64,000 bases of DNA. Origin: Dryocola sp. LX212 (lineage in GTDB: Bacteria; Pseudomonadota; Gammaproteobacteria; Enterobacterales; Enterobacteriaceae). The stretch lies in contig CP167917.1 of assembly GCA_041504365.1 (NCBI GenBank), positions 2,170,001-2,234,000 on the forward strand. The letters run 5' to 3'. The notes below the pieces were generated by a model. That model had not been told where the DNA came from, did no database searches, and saw only the letters and a list, made by a program, of their open reading frames with translations. This document shows, one piece after another, positions 18,632 through 28,612 of the stretch. Position 1 is the first letter of the stretch; every line of letters begins with the position of its first letter. A program made the position numbers and the translations under genes.

Positions 18632-18925
18632 AGGGGCTTTCCTTATGTTTCCAGAGAATAAAATACGTACAATTAATATTCAACGGAAAAATAAAAGGAA
18701 AATTAAAGGGCGGCAATGTGCTTATTCCGTGATGTGGAAACACCTCGCAAAACGAAAATATTAACGCAATTTATCCCTTATCTTCATTCCTGGTAGACCC
18801 ATTGCGCTGCATTTTTTCGTCAATTTTCAAAATTGTGAATCGCATAGCTAATGACATGATTTCAGGTGTCTTTTTTGTGCTATGTTTTAGGCTGTTATGG
18901 AATTTAACGACATTTCTGGCGGCTA
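18632..18925. promoter_or_regulatory. AT-rich divergent region between the toxin gene and paaX
   Basis: 294 bases without a gene. It should hold the promoters of the toxin-antitoxin operon (minus strand) and of paaXY (plus strand). A plausible -10 (TATGTT) lies at about 18880. I see no strong operator. Confidence 0.35.
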
Positions 18926-19858
18926 ATGAGCAACAAACTGGAACAGTTTATCGGGCAGGCGGTGAATGCGGTGCCCATCAGTGGGACGTCGCTGATAGTC
19001 TCTTTGTACGGCGATGCGCTGGCGCACCGTGGCGGTGAGGTCTGGCTCGGGAGCCTTGCGACCATGCTGGAGTCGCTGGGCTTTGGCGAGCGCTTTGTCC
19101 GCACTTCGTTATTCCGCCTGAACAAAGAAGGCTGGCTTGACGTAGAACGCATAGGGCGGCGCAGTTTTTATCGCCTGACGGAGATGGGGCAGCGCATGAC
19201 GCGGCGGGCAGAGGCCAAAATTTACCGGGCAGGACAGCCGGAGTGGGATGGGAAATGGCTGCTGTTGCTTTCCGAAGGGCTGGAGAAAAACACCCTCGCA
19301 CAGGTCAAAAAACAGCTGATCTGGCAGGGTTTTGGCACGTTAGCCCCCAGCCTGATGGCATCCCCTTCACAGAATCTCAACGATGTTCAGAATCTGCTGC
19401 ACGAAGCGGGCGTGGCGGATAATGTGATGTGCTTTGAGGCGACTTCGCCGCTTCAGACTTCCAGAACCGCACTTAAAGCGAGAGTCGAAGAGTGCTGGCT
19501 GCTGACGGAAAAAAACGAGCGATACGGCGAATTTATTCAGTCGTTTCGGCCTCTGCTGCCTCTGCTGCGCGAAGCCGACGACAGCGAGCTTACCCCGCTG
19601 CGCTGCTTCCAGATCCAGCTGCTGCTCATTCACTTCTACCGCCGCGTAGTGCTTAAGGATCCGCTGCTTCCGGATGAGCTTTTGCCGCCGCACTGGCAGG
19701 GGCAAAGCGCCCGCCAGCTATGCATCAATATCTATCAACGCGTTGCTCCCGGCGCGCTGGCGTTCGTCAGCGAGCAGGGTGAAACCTCGGTAGGGGAACT
19801 CCCGCAGCCGGGGAGCGGCTATTTCCAGCGCTTCGGGGGACTGACCCCGAGCCAGTAA
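18926..19858 (+). CDS. paaX: Phenylacetyl-CoA-responsive repressor of the paa genes
   Basis: 310 residues (E. coli 316). N-terminal winged helix (SGTSLIVSLYGDALAHRGGEVWLGSLATML), central domain and C-terminal PaaX domain (QLLLIHFYRRVVLKDPLLPDELLPPHW). PaaX represses the paaA and paaZ promoters until phenylacetyl-CoA binds. It precedes paaY by nine bases, forming the usual paaXY unit. Confidence 0.96.
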   Translation: MSNKLEQFIGQAVNAVPISGTSLIVSLYGDALAHRGGEVWLGSLATMLESLGFGERFVRTSLFRLNKEGWLDVERIGRRSFYRLTEMGQRMTRRAEAKIYRAGQPEWDGKWLLLLSEGLEKNTLAQVKKQLIWQGFGTLAPSLMASPSQNLNDVQNLLHEAGVADNVMCFEATSPLQTSRTALKARVEECWLLTEKNERYGEFIQSFRPLLPLLREADDSELTPLRCFQIQLLLIHFYRRVVLKDPLLPDELLPPHWQGQSARQLCINIYQRVAPGALAFVSEQGETSVGELPQPGSGYFQRFGGLTPSQ

Positions 19859-19867
19859 GGAGAAAGT

Positions 19868-20464
19868 ATGCCTGTATACCAGATAGACGGCCTGACCCCG
19901 GTCGTGCCGGAAGACAGCTATGTGCACCCTATGGCGGTGCTGATTGGCGATGTGATTATCGGCCATCGCGTGTATATCGGGCCGGGTGCCTGCCTGCGCG
20001 GGGATTTTGGGCGCATCATCGTCAAAGATGGTGCAAACGTGCAGGATAACTGCGTGATGCACGGCTTCCCGGAGCAGGAGACCGTCGTTGAAGAAGACGG
20101 GCACATCGGCCACGGGGCGATACTTCACGGCTGTGTGGTGGGCAGAAACGCGCTGATTGGCATGAATGCGGTGATCCTCGACGGGGCGCAGATTGGCGAA
20201 AACAGCATAGTTGGCGCGGCGGCGTTTATTAAAGCCAAAGCGGAGTTTGCGGCCAATAAGCTCATCGTCGGCAGCCCGGCAAAGGCAATTCGTGAACTGA
20301 GTCCTGAAGAGATCGAATGGAAGAAGAAAGGGACGCGGGAGTATCAGGATTTAGTCATCCGCTGCCAGCAGACCATGCATCAGGTCGAGCCGCTGCGCGA
20401 GGTGGAGGAGCATCGCCGTAAGATAACGTTCGACGATGCCCATAAAGTGAAGCAGGGCGGATAA
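19868..20464 (+). CDS. paaY: Gamma-carbonic-anhydrase-like thioesterase of the paa pathway
   Basis: 198 residues. A left-handed beta-helix of hexapeptide repeats covers residues 15-140 ([35 protein letters not shown]) with three metal-binding His positions. PaaY hydrolyses 2-hydroxycyclohepta-1,4,6-triene-1-formyl-CoA and related dead-end thioesters. Cotranscribed with paaX. Confidence 0.94.
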   Translation: MPVYQIDGLTPVVPEDSYVHPMAVLIGDVIIGHRVYIGPGACLRGDFGRIIVKDGANVQDNCVMHGFPEQETVVEEDGHIGHGAILHGCVVGRNALIGMNAVILDGAQIGENSIVGAAAFIKAKAEFAANKLIVGSPAKAIRELSPEEIEWKKKGTREYQDLVIRCQQTMHQVEPLREVEEHRRKITFDDAHKVKQGG

Positions 20465-20468
20465 TTTT

Positions 20469-20500
20469 GTAGGGTGGATAAGCGCAGGCGCCATCCACCA
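20469..20500. repeat. REP palindrome between paaY and azoR
   Basis: Single REP unit, GTAGGGTGGATAAGCGC...GCGCCATCCACC, between convergent genes. Confidence 0.85.
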
Positions 20501-20514
20501 TTTAACCTTAAAGC

Positions 20515-21141
<627 letters not shown>

Positions 21142-21327
21142 TCATTCGGACAGATTGCCCGTTCGCTGAGACTTACTTTATTCACAATCCGATTGCAGTG
21201 ATAGCGCAATATATCGAACCCTACGTTCATTTTTTTTGAACAAGGCGCGGATAACCGCGATGTGATAATCTAGCGAGAATTCTCGTACAAGACTTTTCCG
21301 GCAGTGCGCTGCCATGATGATGACGCT

Positions 21328-24300
21328 ATGCAAAACACAAAACCTTCAGTCTCCTCGTTATCTTCCCGTTTAGAAGCCCTTATGCTGCGCGACCGCCAGC
21401 GCTTCTCCCGTCGTATCCACGGCGCGAAGAAGGTGAAAAATCCTGAATCCCAGCAGGCGGTGTTAGATGGCCTGGAACAGGAGATCGAAGCGGCCGCCGG
21501 TAAAGTCCTGCTGCGCGAAGCCTCCCGTCCGGCGATTACCTATCCGGAAAACCTGCCGGTCAGCCAGAAAAAGCAGGACATTCTCGAAGCCATACGCGAC
21601 CACCAGGTTGTTATCGTGGCCGGGGAAACTGGCTCGGGCAAAACAACCCAGCTGCCAAAAATTTGTATGGAGCTGGGCCGCGGCGTGAAAGGGCTGATTG
21701 GCCACACGCAGCCTCGTCGCCTTGCGGCACGCACGGTGGCTAACCGTATTGCTGAAGAGCTGCAAACGGAGCCGGGGGGCTGCGTAGGCTACAAGGTGCG
21801 TTTCACCGACCATGTCGGCGATAACACCATGGTCAAGCTGATGACCGACGGGATCCTGCTGGCGGAAATCCAGCAGGACAGGCTGCTGATGCAGTACGAC
21901 ACCATCATCATCGATGAGGCCCACGAGCGCAGCCTGAACATCGATTTCCTGCTCGGCTACCTGCGCGAGCTGCTGCCGCGGCGCCCCGACCTGAAAATCA
22001 TTATTACCTCGGCCACCATCGACCCGGAGCGCTTCTCGCGCCACTTTAACAACGCGCCGATTATTGAAGTCTCGGGCCGTACCTACCCGGTGGAAGTGCG
22101 CTATCGCCCGATTGTCGAAGACGCGGACGACACCGACCGCGACCAGCTGCAGGCGATTTTTGACGCGGTTGATGAGCTGGGCCACGAAAGCGCGGGCGAT
22201 ATCCTGATCTTTATGAGCGGCGAGCGCGAAATCCGCGACACCGCCGATGCCCTGAATAAGCTGAATCTGCCGCATACCGAGGTGCTGCCTTTATATGCAC
22301 GCCTGTCGAACAGCGAGCAGAACCGCGTGTTCCAGTCACACGCGGGCCGCCGCATCGTGCTGGCTACCAACGTGGCTGAAACCTCGCTTACCGTGCCGGG
22401 CATTAAATACGTTATCGATCCTGGCACGGCGCGTATCAGCCGTTACAGCTACCGCACCAAAGTCCAGCGTTTGCCGATTGAGCCGGTTTCCCAGGCCTCG
22501 GCCAACCAGCGTAAGGGGCGCTGTGGCCGCGTGTCGGAAGGGATCTGCATCCGGCTTTATTCTGAAGATGACTTCCTGTCGCGCCCGGAGTTTACCGACC
22601 CGGAAATTCTGCGCACCAACCTGGCGTCCGTTATCCTGCAAATGACCTCGCTAGGCCTCGGCGATATCGCCGCCTTCCCGTTTGTGGAAGCGCCGGATAA
22701 GCGCAATATCCAGGACGGCGTGCGCCTGCTCGAAGAGCTGGGGGCCATCACCAGCGAACAGGATCACAGCGTTTATAAATTAACGCCTTCTGGCCGCCAG
22801 CTTGCACAGCTGCCGGTGGATCCGCGCCTGGCGCGAATGGTGCTGGAGGCGCAGAAGTTTGGCTGCGTACGCGAAGTGATGATTATCACCTCTGCGCTTT
22901 CCATTCAGGATCCGCGCGAGCGCCCAATGGACAAACAGCAGGCGTCGGATGAAAAGCATCGCCGCTTCCACGACAAAGAGTCCGACTTCCTGGCCTATGT
23001 GAACCTCTGGAACTACCTGGGCGAACAGCAAAAAGAGCTGTCGTCTAACCAGTTCCGCCGCCAGTGCAAGGTGGACTATCTCAACTACCTGCGTGTGCGC
23101 GAGTGGCAGGATATCTATACCCAGCTGCGCCAGGTGGTCAAAGAACTTGGTCTGTCGATTAACAGCGAGCCGTCGGATTTCCGCTCGGTTCACTGCGCGC
23201 TGCTGACGGGGCTGCTGTCGCATATCGGCCAGAAAGATGCCGATAAGCAGGAGTACACCGGGGCGCGCAACGCCCGTTTCTCCATTTTTCCTGGCTCCGG
23301 ACTGTTTAAAAAGCCGCCAAAGTGGACGATGGTTGCTGAGCTGGTGGAAACCAGCCGCCTGTGGGGCCGGATTGCTGCTCGTATCGACCCGGAATGGGTG
23401 GAGCCGCTGGCCCAGCATCTGCTTAAACGCTCCTACAGCGAGCCGCACTGGGAGAAAGCGCAGGGCGCGGTCATGGCAACCGAGAAAGTCACGCTGTATG
23501 GCCTGCCGATTGTTGCTGCCCGCAGCGTGAACTACAGCCAGATCGACCCGGCGCTGTGCCGCGAGATGTTTATCCGCCACGCGCTGGTTGAGGGCGACTG
23601 GCAGACTCGCCACGTGTTCTTCCGGGAAAACCTTAAATTACGCAACGAAATTGAAGAGCTTGAGCATAAGTCCCGCCGCCGCGACATCCTCGTCGACGAC
23701 GACACGCTGTTTGAGTTTTACGACCAGCACATCGCCCACGATGTGATCTCCGCCCGCCACTTCGACAACTGGTGGAAAAAGGTCGCTAAAGAGACGCCGG
23801 ATCTGCTCAACTTCGAAAAGAGCATGCTCATAAAAGAAGGCGCGGAGCAGGTCAGTAAGCTGGACTACCCGAACTTCTGGCATCAGGGCAACCTCAAGCT
23901 GCGCCTGACCTATCAGTTTGAGCCGGGCGCGGACGCCGATGGCGTAACCGTTCACATCCCGCTGCCGCTGCTCAACCAGGTGGAAGACGCGGGATTTGAA
24001 TGGCAGATCCCGGGCGTGCGGCGGGAGCTGGTTATCGCGCTGATTAAATCGCTGCCCAAGCCGGTGCGCCGCAACTTTGTGCCCGCGCCGAACTACGCCG
24101 AGGCATTCCTGGGCCGCGCCACGCCGCTGGAACTGCCGCTGCTGGAAAGCTTAGAGCGCGAGTTCCGCCGCATGTCGGGCGTGACCATCGACCGGGAAGA
24201 CTGGCACTGGGATCTGGTGCCCGATCACCTGAAAATGACCTTCCGGGTCGTGGATGAGAACAACAAAAAGCTCAAAGAAGGCAAAGACCTGAGCGAGCTT

Positions 24301-25227
24301 CGCGGCGGCCTGAAAGATAAAGTTCAGCAAACGCTCTCCGCCGTTGCTGATGACGGCATCGAGCAGAGCGGCCTGCACATCTGGAGCTTTGGCGCGCTGC
24401 CGGAAAGCTACGAGCAGAAACGCGGTAACTACCGGATGAAGGCTTTCCCGGCGCTGGTGGATGAAAAAGAGAGCGTGGGGATCAAGCTGTTTGATAACCA
24501 GCTTGAACAACAGCAGGCCATGTGGCGAGGCCTGCGCCGCCTGCTGCTGCTGAATATCCCGTCGCCGATTAAGTATCTGCACGAGAAGCTGCCGAACAAG
24601 GCCAAGCTGGGGCTCTACTTCAACCCGTACGGCAAGGTGATGGATTTAATCGACGACTGTATCTCCTGCGGCGTGGATAAATTGATTGCCCAGGCGGGCG
24701 GCCCGGTATGGACGGAGGAGGGCTTTGCGAAGCTGCATGAGAAGGTGCGCGCAGAACTCAACGAAACCGTGGTGGAAATTGCGAAGCAGGTCGAACAAAT
24801 TCTGACTGCCGTGTTCAGCATCAACAAGCGGCTGAAAGGGCGCGTGGATATGACCATGGCGCTGGGGCTGTCGGACGTGAAGGCGCAGATGGCGGGACTG
24901 GTTTATCGCGGTTTCGTCACGGGCAACGGCTATAAGCGGCTGGGCGACACGCTGCGTTACCTTCAGGCTATTGAGAAACGGCTCGAGAAAATGGCTATCG
25001 ATCCCCACCGCGATCGCGTGCAAATGCTGAAAGTGGAAAGCGTCCAGCAGGTGTGGCAACAGTGGCTCAACAAGCTGCCGCCAAAACGCCGTGAAGACGA
25101 TGACGTGAAGGAGATCCGCTGGATGATCGAAGAGCTGCGCGTCAGCTTCTTCGCCCAGCAGCTTGGCACGCCTTATCCGATTTCCGACAAGCGCGTGTTG
25201 CAGGCGATGGAAGCCATTACCGGTTAA
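21328..25227 (+). CDS. hrpA: DEAH-box ATP-dependent RNA helicase
   Basis: 1299 residues (E. coli 1300). The order is RecA-like domain 1 with Walker A GETGSGKTTQLPK and DEAH box IIIDEAHERS, the SAT motif (ITSATIDPE), RecA domain 2 ending QRKGRCGRV, a ratchet/OB region, and a long C-terminal DUF3418 extension. HrpA resolves stalled ribosomes and processes some mRNAs in enteric bacteria. A GTG at 21304 is open upstream, but ATG 21328 fits the family start (SLSSRLEALMLRDRQRFSRR). Confidence 0.96.
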   Translation: MQNTKPSVSSLSSRLEALMLRDRQRFSRRIHGAKKVKNPESQQAVLDGLEQEIEAAAGKVLLREASRPAITYPENLPVSQKKQDILEAIRDHQVVIVAGETGSGKTTQLPKICMELGRGVKGLIGHTQPRRLAARTVANRIAEELQTEPGGCVGYKVRFTDHVGDNTMVKLMTDGILLAEIQQDRLLMQYDTIIIDEAHERSLNIDFLLGYLRELLPRRPDLKIIITSATIDPERFSRHFNNAPIIEVSGRTYPVEVRYRPIVEDADDTDRDQLQAIFDAVDELGHESAGDILIFMSGEREIRDTADALNKLNLPHTEVLPLYARLSNSEQNRVFQSHAGRRIVLATNVAETSLTVPGIKYVIDPGTARISRYSYRTKVQRLPIEPVSQASANQRKGRCGRVSEGICIRLYSEDDFLSRPEFTDPEILRTNLASVILQMTSLGLGDIAAFPFVEAPDKRNIQDGVRLLEELGAITSEQDHSVYKLTPSGRQLAQLPVDPRLARMVLEAQKFGCVREVMIITSALSIQDPRERPMDKQQASDEKHRRFHDKESDFLAYVNLWNYLGEQQKELSSNQFRRQCKVDYLNYLRVREWQDIYTQLRQVVKELGLSINSEPSDFRSVHCALLTGLLSHIGQKDADKQEYTGARNARFSIFPGSGLFKKPPKWTMVAELVETSRLWGRIAARIDPEWVEPLAQHLLKRSYSEPHWEKAQGAVMATEKVTLYGLPIVAARSVNYSQIDPALCREMFIRHALVEGDWQTRHVFFRENLKLRNEIEELEHKSRRRDILVDDDTLFEFYDQHIAHDVISARHFDNWWKKVAKETPDLLNFEKSMLIKEGAEQVSKLDYPNFWHQGNLKLRLTYQFEPGADADGVTVHIPLPLLNQVEDAGFEWQIPGVRRELVIALIKSLPKPVRRNFVPAPNYAEAFLGRATPLELPLLESLEREFRRMSGVTIDREDWHWDLVPDHLKMTFRVVDENNKKLKEGKDLSELRGGLKDKVQQTLSAVADDGIEQSGLHIWSFGALPESYEQKRGNYRMKAFPALVDEKESVGIKLFDNQLEQQQAMWRGLRRLLLLNIPSPIKYLHEKLPNKAKLGLYFNPYGKVMDLIDDCISCGVDKLIAQAGGPVWTEEGFAKLHEKVRAELNETVVEIAKQVEQILTAVFSINKRLKGRVDMTMALGLSDVKAQMAGLVYRGFVTGNGYKRLGDTLRYLQAIEKRLEKMAIDPHRDRVQMLKVESVQQVWQQWLNKLPPKRREDDDVKEIRWMIEELRVSFFAQQLGTPYPISDKRVLQAMEAITG

Positions 25228-25230
25228 CGA

Positions 25231-25293
25231 TCGGCGGATGAAGACTTCCCAGGCCGGTCTCGTAGGTCGGATAGGCGCCAGCGCCATCCGACA
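25231..25293. repeat. REP pair 3' of hrpA
   Basis: A degenerate unit at 25231-25258 and a clear REP at 25261-25293 (CGTAGGTCGGATAGGCGCC...CATCCGACA). Confidence 0.75.
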
Positions 25294-25344
25294 AATCCAG
25301 CCCAAAACTAAACATGCAATAATCTCCCGCCGGTACCATACTCC

Positions 25345-25371
25345 TGAAGCGGTCAATTTCTGACCGCTTCA
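25345..25371. promoter_or_regulatory. Perfect 11-bp inverted repeat in the leader of the SDR gene
   Basis: TGAAGCGGTCA-ATTTC-TGACCGCTTCA lies 13 bases before the SDR ATG. In RNA, outer bases ACTCC (25340-25344) could also pair with GGAGT (25374-25378), which is the ribosome binding site. It could be an operator or a stem that hides the ribosome site. Confidence 0.55.
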
Positions 25372-25384
25372 CCGGAGTCTCCTC

Positions 25385-26149
25385 ATGAATCGTTTAGCTG
25401 ACAAAGTTGCCATCGTTACGGGTGCCAGTTCCGGCATTGGTTATGCCACCGCGAAGCTGTTTGCGGCGCAGGGTGCAAAAGTGGTTGTGGGAGCAAGGCG
25501 TGAAGCGGAGCTTGCGCGGCTGGTGGATGAAATCAAAGCCGCCGGAGGCGAAGCCGTGTCGCTGGCGGGCGACGTGAGCGATGAGGCTTACGGCAAAGCG
25601 CTGGTGGCGAAGGCAGTGGAAACCTGGGGACGGCTGGATATCGCTTTCAACAATGCGGGCACGCTGGGGGAAGCAGGGCCAAGCACCGACGTTTCCGCCG
25701 AAGGGTTTGCTAATGCCGTTGCGGTGAATTTAACCGGCTCTTTCCTGGGCGCTAAACATCAGATTGCGGAGATGCTCAAGCAAGGCGGCGGCTCGGTGAT
25801 TTTTACCTCGACGCTGGTGGGCTACACGGTCGCCTTTCCCCAGATGGCCTCTTACGCGGCCAGCAAGGCGGGGCTGATCGGGCTGACCCAGGCGCTGGCC
25901 ACCGAGTTTGGGCCGAAAAACATTCGCGTCAACGCGCTGCTGCCCGGTGCGGTGGAGACGGATATGTACCGCGAAGCGAATAATACCGCAGAGTCGCAGA
26001 ACGCCATTGCCAGCCTGCACGCTCTCAAGCGCGTCGGTAAACCGGACGAGATTGCTTATGCCGCGCTGTGGCTCGCCTCGGACGAATCATCGTTTGTGAC
26101 GGGTACCGCCTCACTGGTGGATGGCGGCGCGTCTATTAACGGCGGCTGA
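25385..26149 (+). CDS. Short-chain dehydrogenase/reductase (classical SDR)
   Basis: 254 residues. Rossmann cofactor loop VTGASSGIGYATAKLF, structural NNAG (FNNAGTLGEAG), catalytic Ser in FTSTLVG, and YxxxK in YAASKAG. The Arg residues after the second strand (GARREAE) suggest NADP preference. Substrate unknown; the family includes many alcohol, sugar and ketone reductases. A strong palindrome precedes it, and it stands alone between hrpA and yneE. Confidence 0.88.
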   Translation: MNRLADKVAIVTGASSGIGYATAKLFAAQGAKVVVGARREAELARLVDEIKAAGGEAVSLAGDVSDEAYGKALVAKAVETWGRLDIAFNNAGTLGEAGPSTDVSAEGFANAVAVNLTGSFLGAKHQIAEMLKQGGGSVIFTSTLVGYTVAFPQMASYAASKAGLIGLTQALATEFGPKNIRVNALLPGAVETDMYREANNTAESQNAIASLHALKRVGKPDEIAYAALWLASDESSFVTGTASLVDGGASINGG

Positions 26150-26160
26150 GAGAAAATTTT

Positions 26161-26237
26161 GGTGGATGACGCGAATGCTCATCCACCCTAGATTTCAATG
26201 AGTTACGTAGGTCGGGTAAGCGTAGCGTCACCCGTCA
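26161..26237. repeat. BIME between the convergent SDR and yneE genes
   Basis: Two REP units at 26161-26189 (GGTGGATGACGCGAATGCTCATCCACC) and 26206-26237. Confidence 0.8.
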
Positions 26238-26258
26238 TTGCAGGCCTCTAATTTTGCT

Positions 26259-27176
26259 TTAGCTCAGGCGGTAATAAGCGTTTGGCAGCAGCTTTGCAGG
26301 GAGTTCGCTCTCGCCGTTCATATCCCGCAGGTCGCGTTCGATGGTATTGCAAATGGCGTCCAGCGCCAGGTCGTTATCCTCCGTCCCAAATGGATCCTCC
26401 AGCTCTTCAGCAAGGCAGTCCAGCGAAATAAAGGTATAGGAGATAAACACCGACAGGAAGGGCGTCATGTAATGCAGATCTGTCACCAGCGCGAAGGGCA
26501 GCATGATGCAGAACAGATAAACCGTGCGGTGCAGGATCAGCGTGTAGGCAAACGGCAGCGGTGTGCTGGCAATGCGCTCACAGCCCCCTGCTATGGCGGA
26601 ATATTCATTAAGATGATTATCCAGGCTGCGCCACAGTACATCGGAGATTACGCCGTTCGCCCGCTGCATCGCCAGCCAGTTACCCATCAGCATCAGTATA
26701 CGGTTGCAGGGCGCATGGCTCTGCATCACCCAGGCCAGTTCAACCTCAGGAAGCCAGGGCTTCAGAGCGACGTCGATCGGCTTTTTACGCAGCGTCAGCC
26801 GCAGGCAGTTGCAGAACGCCACCTGGAGATTCACAAAATAATTAATGTCGATATCCGTTGCGGCGGGCAAACTCTTCACTTCGCGAAGCAGCGAGCGTGA
26901 AGTTATCGCAAGTTGCCCCCACAGCAGGCGAGCCTCGTTGAAACGGGCGTAGCAGGCGCTGTTACGAAAGCCTAAGAAGATGGCAATCGCTACGCCCAGG
27001 ATGCTGAACGGCGCCATGGTGAGCTTGATACCCAGCTTTTCGTACCACGGCAGGAAGAAGATCACGCAGATGGACAGGACAAGGTTAAGCAGCAGGCGGG
27101 AGTAGATCTTTTCCAGCACGGAGCCGTGCCAGACGAACAGGCGGATGAACCAGTGTTGATGCGGACGAACAATCAT
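26259..27176 (-). CDS. yneE: Bestrophin-like membrane protein (UPF0187)
   Basis: 305 residues (E. coli YneE 304). Bestrophin/UPF0187 family with N-terminal membrane helices (LLLNLVLSICVIFFLPW, PFSILGVAIAIFLGFRNSACYARFNEARLLWG) and a second hydrophobic pair near residues 210-255. A C-terminal acidic segment (EELEDPFGTEDNDLALD) corresponds to the calcium-clasp region of the family. Bacterial homologues form pentameric ion channels. It is divergent from a MetJ-box-controlled gene. Confidence 0.9.
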   Translation of the reverse strand: MIVRPHQHWFIRLFVWHGSVLEKIYSRLLLNLVLSICVIFFLPWYEKLGIKLTMAPFSILGVAIAIFLGFRNSACYARFNEARLLWGQLAITSRSLLREVKSLPAATDIDINYFVNLQVAFCNCLRLTLRKKPIDVALKPWLPEVELAWVMQSHAPCNRILMLMGNWLAMQRANGVISDVLWRSLDNHLNEYSAIAGGCERIASTPLPFAYTLILHRTVYLFCIMLPFALVTDLHYMTPFLSVFISYTFISLDCLAEELEDPFGTEDNDLALDAICNTIERDLRDMNGESELPAKLLPNAYYRLS

Positions 27177-27219
27177 AGTGACAAGGCTCTAAAGCAGGAC
27201 GCCATATTTAACGGCAGAG

Positions 27220-27235
27220 TGTGAGCCAGATCAAT
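27220..27235. promoter_or_regulatory. Possible CRP site in the yneE/methionine-gene divergent region
   Basis: TGTGA-GCCAGA-TCAAT has one strong CRP half-site and a weaker partner (TCA conserved). It is 43 bases upstream of yneE. Weak evidence. Confidence 0.3.
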
Positions 27236-27336
27236 ATTTGTTTCACATTATTTTAACAACATGAATTATTTTCAATAACCATGAATTTTCCTCGTTTGCC
27301 GGGCAGCCCGGCGCGTGGCATCCTCGCCCAACAAAC

Positions 27337-27352
27337 AGACGTCCAGACGTCT
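27337..27352. promoter_or_regulatory. Tandem MetJ boxes
   Basis: Two adjacent met boxes, AGACGTCC and AGACGTCT, matching the consensus AGACGTCT at seven and eight of eight bases. MetJ with S-adenosylmethionine binds such tandem 8-mers. They lie 65 bases upstream of the MetE-like gene. Confidence 0.85.
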
Positions 27353-27416
27353 AAATATTCAAATAATGAATTATCACCTCGCTAAATTAGTTAGCCGGGG
27401 TATCAGGAGAATGCAC

Positions 27417-28529
27417 ATGCCGCACACCACACGTCAACACGCCCCGTTCCGCGCCGATATCGTCGGCAGTTTTTTACGCCCGGATGCAATTAAAGAAGCC
27501 CGCCTGCAGTTCGCTGCGGGTGAAATTGATGCACTTCAACTGCGTAAAGTTGAAGATGAAGCGATACGAGCATCGGTTGAACAGCAGTGTGCATGCGGCC
27601 TGCATGTTGTAACGGACGGTGAGTTCCGTCGCGCCTGGTGGCACTTCGATTTCTTCGACGGCCTGGAAGGCGTGGAGCGTTATGAATCGGAAAAGGGGAT
27701 TCAGTTCAACGGTGTACAGACTAAAACGCACAGCGTGCGCGTGGTGGGCAAAGTAGCGTTTGGTGACCATCCAATGCTGGAGGATTTCCGCTACCTGAAA
27801 AGCATCAGCGGTAATGCGGTGCCGAAGATGACCATTCCAAGCCCGAGCGTGCTTCACTTCCGCGGTGGCCGTAACGCCATCGACAGTACCGTTTATCCCG
27901 ATCTGAACGAGTATTTTGATGATTTAGCCACGGCCTGGCGCGATGCGATTCAGGCGTTTTACGCTGCCGGCTGTCGTTATCTGCAGCTGGATGACACCGT
28001 GTGGGCCTATTTATGTTCCGACGCGCAGCGTAAAGAGATCCGCGAGCGTGGCGATAACCCGGAAGAGCTGGCAAAAATCTATGCACGCGTGCTAAACAAA
28101 GCGCTGGAAGGCAAGCCGGACGACCTGACTATTGGCCTGCACGTCTGCCGCGGCAATTTCCGCTCTACATGGATTTCCGAAGGTGGTTACGAGCCGGTGG
28201 CTGAAGTGCTGTTCGGCAGCGTGAATGTCGATGCGTTCTTCCTGGAGTACGACAACGATCGTTCCGGTGATTTCGCGCCGCTGCGCTTTGTGCGTCCGGG
28301 GAAACAGCAGGTTGTGCTGGGCCTTATCACTACAAAAAATGGCGAGCTGGAGAACCCGGAGCAAATTCAGGCGCGTATTAAGGAAGCCGCGCAGTTTGTG
28401 GATATCAGCCAGATTTGCCTCAGCCCGCAGTGCGGTTTCGCCTCCACGGAAGAGGGCAATAGCCTGACGCCAGCGCAGCAGTGGGATAAGGTGCGCCTGG
28501 TGACGGCTATTGCGGATAAAGTCTGGTAA
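27417..28529 (+). CDS. Cobalamin-independent methionine synthase-like protein (MetE C-terminal type)
   Basis: 370 residues, about half the size of MetE and similar to the YxjG/YxjH group that has only the catalytic barrel. Visible zinc/substrate features are DGEFRRAWWHFDF, the QLDDTVWAYL segment, GLHVCRGNFRS (His and Cys zinc ligands) and LSPQCGFAST (third zinc Cys). It probably methylates homocysteine or a similar thiol. The ATG at 27417 is used because AGGAG lies 7 bases upstream; ATG 27411 is too close to it. The MetJ boxes upstream place it in the methionine regulon. Confidence 0.85.
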   Translation: MPHTTRQHAPFRADIVGSFLRPDAIKEARLQFAAGEIDALQLRKVEDEAIRASVEQQCACGLHVVTDGEFRRAWWHFDFFDGLEGVERYESEKGIQFNGVQTKTHSVRVVGKVAFGDHPMLEDFRYLKSISGNAVPKMTIPSPSVLHFRGGRNAIDSTVYPDLNEYFDDLATAWRDAIQAFYAAGCRYLQLDDTVWAYLCSDAQRKEIRERGDNPEELAKIYARVLNKALEGKPDDLTIGLHVCRGNFRSTWISEGGYEPVAEVLFGSVNVDAFFLEYDNDRSGDFAPLRFVRPGKQQVVLGLITTKNGELENPEQIQARIKEAAQFVDISQICLSPQCGFASTEEGNSLTPAQQWDKVRLVTAIADKVW

Positions 28530-28531
28530 AG

Positions 28532-28606
28532 GTGTCGGATGACGCTGCGCTTATCCGACCTACAAAATAGTCTGGTAGGGCGGATAAGCGACAGCGTCAT
28601 CCGCCG
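28532..28606. repeat. BIME between the MetE-like and ABC-F genes
   Basis: REP units at 28532-28563 and 28574-28606 in opposite orientation, between two convergent genes. Confidence 0.85.
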
Positions 28607-28612
28607 TTTGTT

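Noticed and set aside
27298-27312. GCCGGGC-A-GCCCGGC as a terminator
   Set aside because: A one-base loop cannot form a normal hairpin and no T-run follows. It lies upstream of the MetJ boxes, so it is more likely incidental or a protein site.
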